Of a DNA stretch of 8,629 nt, positions 6,568-8,629 are shown one piece after another. The position numbers were made by a program, and so were the translations under genes. This stretch comes from Gammaproteobacteria bacterium. GTDB lineage: Bacteria; Pseudomonadota; Gammaproteobacteria; Enterobacterales; Kangiellaceae. Each line of letters opens with the position of its first letter. Position 1 is the stretch's first letter. The notes beneath the pieces are model-generated. The model was not told the origin of the DNA, made no database searches, and worked only from the letters and a program-made list of their open reading frames with translations. The stretch spans positions 1-8,629 of the forward strand of contig JABXIW010000100.1 of the NCBI GenBank assembly GCA_013372875.1, given 5' to 3'.

Positions 6568-6591
6568 GGGCACTTGCCTATGCAATTGCCC
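6568..6591 (+). other. 5' leader hairpin of prfB mRNA
   Basis: GGGCACTTGC (6568-6577) can pair with GCAATTGCCC (6582-6591) in 9 of 10 positions, around loop CTAT. It would begin about 5 nt from the predicted mRNA 5' end and end 31 nt before the start codon. A hairpin at this place often protects mRNA from 5'-end decay; a regulatory role is unproven. Confidence 0.45.
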
Positions 6592-6622
6592 ATGATTCTA
6601 TTTAAAGTAACTGGAAAGCATT

Positions 6623-7718
6623 TTGGAAGTTAATCCTATCCGCGAACATTTAAAAGATATGGCTGAGCGTTTGTTGACGCTGAGGGGGTATCTTTGACTT
6701 CGATATTAAGCAAGAACGATTAGAAGAAGTTACCAAAGAGTTGGAACAGCCTGACGTTTGGAACGATCAGGAGCGCGCCCAAGCGCTAGGTCAAGAACGT
6801 GCTAAATTAGAAGCAGTGGTTGAGACCATTCTGCAATTAGAAGAAGGCATCACTGATAACCAAGATCTATTGGAAATGTCAGTGGAAGAAAACGATGCCG
6901 ATTCGGTTGAGATGATTGAGGAAGAAGCGGCCGAGTTTGAAAAGAAACTGGCTAAGCTGGAATTCCGACGAATGTTCTCTGGTGAGATGGACGAGAACAA
7001 TTGTTATCTTGATATTCAATCGGGTTCAGGCGGAACTGAAGCTCAAGATTGGGCAAGTATGATCTTGCGGATGTATCTACGCTGGTGTGAGTCGCGTGGC
7101 TTTAAAGTGGAAATAACCGAAGAGTCGGCAGGTGATGTGGCGGGTATTAAAAGTGCCACTATCAAGGTTGATGGCGAATATGCCTACGGTTGGTTAAGAA
7201 CTGAAACCGGTGTCCATCGTTTGGTGCGTAAGTCGCCATTTGATTCTAACAGCAAGCGTCACACGTCTTTTGCCTCTGTATTTATTTATCCCGAAGTAGA
7301 TGACGATATTGATATTGAGATCAACCCTGCGGATTTGAGAACCGATACATTTCGTGCATCGGGTGCAGGTGGTCAGCACGTTAACAAGACCGATTCGGCA
7401 ATACGTATTACTCACTTGCCAACCAATATTGTGGTGCAGTGCCAGAACGACCGTTCTCAGCATAAAAACCGTGCCGAAGCGATGAAAATGTTAAAAGCTA
7501 AGTTGTATGAATTAGAAATTCAAAAACAACAGGCGGAGCAACAAGCGATGGAAGACGGCAAGTCTGATATTGGTTGGGGCAGTCAGATCCGATCTTATGT
7601 ATTGGATCAATCAAGAATTAAAGATTTAAGAACAGGTCATGAATCATCTAATACCCAAGCAGTGTTGGATGGCGATCTCGACTCGTTCATAGAGGCCAGC
7701 CTTAAAGCTGGCGTTTAG
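6623..7718 (+). CDS. prfB: Peptide chain release factor 2 (RF2), expressed by programmed +1 frameshift
   Basis: RF2 recognises UGA and UAA and triggers peptide release on the ribosome. Translation begins at TTG 6623 ([18 protein letters not shown]...), runs 24 codons to in-frame TGA 6695-6697, then shifts +1 to GAC 6696 and continues to TAG 7716-7718. The total is 364 residues, against 365 in E. coli. The SPF stop-codon recognition motif is S204-F206, and the GGQ peptide-release motif is G249-Q251 in GAGGQHVN. The residue matching E. coli 246 is Ala245, as in most bacteria, not the Thr of K-12. The long open frame after the shift has no good start of its own. TTG is chosen because it gives the usual MEVNP N-terminus and has GGAAAG (6613-6618) upstream; a stop at 6608-6610 limits any extension, though ATT 6620 cannot be excluded. 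It is followed by lysS, the same order as in E. coli. Confidence 0.96.
6683..6698 (+). promoter_or_regulatory. RF2 autoregulatory +1 frameshift site
   Basis: AGGGGGTATCTTTGAC is the textbook prfB recoding signal. AGGGGG (6683-6688) is an internal Shine-Dalgarno-like sequence that pairs with 16S rRNA behind the decoding site. CTT (6692-6694) is the slippery codon, TGA (6695-6697) the stop read by RF2 itself, and C the poor-context following base. When RF2 is scarce the ribosome slips from CTT to TTT and makes full-length RF2; when plentiful, it terminates after 24 residues. The spacing is identical to E. coli. Confidence 0.97.
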
Positions 7719-7835
7719 AGCGCTTTTTCGTCACGATTGCGGCGTTAAAAGCTAAATTAAAACTGCTCATTTACTCAAGTAAACTGCGCTTTTTAATTTC
7801 ACTTTTGCCTAGCTCTCGTTTAGCAAAAGCACTCT
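7717..7835. repeat. Palindromic element B, about 119 bp, related to element A
   Basis: A nested inverted repeat centred at about 7776. The outer arms (7717-7727 and 7825-7835) pair 10 of 11. The middle arms AAATTAAAA (7754-7762) and TTTTAATTT (7791-7799) pair 9 of 9. The core TTTACT (7770-7775) pairs with AGTAAA (7778-7783). An alternative hairpin CTTTTGC (7802-7808) with GCAAAAG (7823-7829) competes with the outer stem. It begins inside the prfB stop codon and ends 64 nt before lysS. Blocks shared with element A align without any gap over about 105 nt, while the paired arms differ in sequence. In the prfB-lysS transcript it could attenuate, process or protect the RNA. Confidence 0.8.
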
Positions 7836-7899
7836 AAAGAAGTAATTTTAAAGTAGTAAAAGTTATCATCATAGTGATGAAAGAGGTGAAACAAAAAAC

Positions 7900-8629
7900 A
7901 TGAGCAATCAAGAAACCCAAGTAGTTGACGTTAACGAGCAAATTACACTTCGTAAGCAAAAGTTGGCGGACAAACGAAAACAGGGTATTGCCTTCCCGAA
8001 TGACTTCCGACGCGATGCGGTTGCCGCCGATGTGGTAGCTGAGTTTGGCGAAATTGAAAAAGCTGAGCTGGAAGAAATTGGTAAGAAGGTTAAGGTTGCT
8101 GGCCGTATTATGCTGTTCCGCAATATGGGTAAAGCGTCTTTTATCACCATTCAAGATATGTCAGGCCGTATTCAATCATACGTGCGTAAAGACCAAGTTG
8201 GCGATGAAGTTTATGATGATTTCAAAACTTGGGATATTGGTGACATCGTTGGCATTGAAGGTACTGTGTTCAAAACCAATAAAGGCGAGCTTTCGGTAAA
8301 AGCGTCGTCTATTAAGTTATTAACTAAGTCTCTGCGTCCACTTCCTGATAAATGGGGCGGTCTTGCCGATCAAGAAACTCGCTACCGTCAACGTTATGTG
8401 GACTTAATTGTGAATGAAGATTCGCGTGCGACTTTCGTGGCGCGCTCAAAAGTAGTTAAAGCCATTCGTGATTTTTTAGAAGAGCGTGATTTCTTAGAAG
8501 TTGAAACGCCAATGATGCATGTGATCCCAGGCGGTGCGACGGCGCGTCCATTTGAAACACATCATAATGCGTTGGATATGCCGTTATTCTTGCGTGTAGC
8601 GCCAGAGCTTTATTTGAAGCGTTTGGTGG
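7900..8629 (+). CDS. lysS: Lysyl-tRNA synthetase, class II, N-terminal part (cut by window end)
   Basis: The enzyme charges tRNA-Lys with lysine using ATP. The first 243 codons are present, about half of the roughly 505 residues usual for the family; the open end is the window edge, not a truncation. The visible order is an N-terminal helix with [19 protein letters not shown], the OB-fold anticodon-binding domain ([21 protein letters not shown] to about residue 145), then the start of the catalytic core. Class II motif 1 includes FLEVETPMM (F198-M206, P204 the invariant proline), followed by [23 protein letters not shown] (from F230) leads towards motif 2. The ATG is supported by GAGGTG (7883-7888) 11 nt upstream and by the MSNQE start, which resembles E. 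coli LysS (MSEQ). It lies 181 nt downstream of prfB, a conserved gene order, with element B in between. Confidence 0.96.
   Translation, partial: MSNQETQVVDVNEQITLRKQKLADKRKQGIAFPNDFRRDAVAADVVAEFGEIEKAELEEIGKKVKVAGRIMLFRNMGKASFITIQDMSGRIQSYVRKDQVGDEVYDDFKTWDIGDIVGIEGTVFKTNKGELSVKASSIKLLTKSLRPLPDKWGGLADQETRYRQRYVDLIVNEDSRATFVARSKVVKAIRDFLEERDFLEVETPMMHVIPGGATARPFETHHNALDMPLFLRVAPELYLKRLV

Noticed and set aside
6372..6593. Minus-strand 73-aa frame across the S9 gene end, terminator and prfB leader
   Set aside because: It runs through a strong plus-strand terminator and promoter and has no protein-family resemblance.
7194..7463. Minus-strand frame inside prfB, and similar antisense frames inside lysS and the DUF885 gene
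   Set aside because: They lie wholly within well-supported genes on the other strand and have low-complexity or implausible products.
7877..7903. Eight-codon reading frame (MKEVKQKT) whose TGA overlaps the lysS ATG as ATGA, resembling a leader peptide
   Set aside because: It has no ribosome site of its own and no lysine run or attenuator pairing that I can see. Its GAGGTG is better explained as the lysS ribosome site. Chance overlap is likely.
1..8629. Search for CRISPR arrays, tRNA or rRNA genes, transposases, phage genes, toxin-antitoxin or defence modules
   Set aside because: Nothing matching was seen. The genes are ordinary chromosomal ones with no sign of a mobile island.

Overview
The window reads as an ordinary chromosomal stretch of a gammaproteobacterium, probably marine. 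The prfB-lysS pair at the right end matches the enterobacterial proteins closely by eye. The many secreted or lipid-anchored peptidases, the moderate to low GC and the overall gene style would fit Kangiella or a relative. The genus is an inference from memory, not a search result.

Layout, left to right. A strong hairpin (1-20) ends the minus-strand gene for a DUF885 lipoprotein, a putative zinc peptidase (37-1884). A 177-bp divergent intergenic region with a perfect 22-nt palindrome separates it from a plus-strand DUF4442 hotdog-fold protein (2062-2553). A roughly 120-bp nested palindrome (element A, 2551-2671) follows and sits where two transcription units converge. The facing minus-strand unit runs from 4302 down: a uridine-kinase-like P-loop protein, a PaiB-type FMN-binding protein 15 nt later, and a doubtful 77-aa reading frame.

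On the plus strand come a secreted S9 serine peptidase (4512-6437) with a classic intrinsic terminator, then prfB (6623-7718) with its programmed +1 frameshift, then lysS (from 7900, cut by the window edge). A second copy of the nested palindrome (element B, 7717-7835) lies between prfB and lysS. The S9 gene and prfB are each preceded by the same exact 18-nt block containing a likely -10 box.

Functionally the window combines translation genes (release factor 2, lysyl-tRNA synthetase) with envelope or periplasmic peptide breakdown (DUF885 lipoprotein, S9 peptidase) and small metabolic or regulatory genes. I see no phage, transposase, CRISPR, toxin-antitoxin or defence system. The most unusual signal is the pair of about 120-bp palindromic elements. 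They share short sequence blocks at identical offsets with no gaps, their paired arms differ in sequence, and each starts at the stop codon of the upstream gene.
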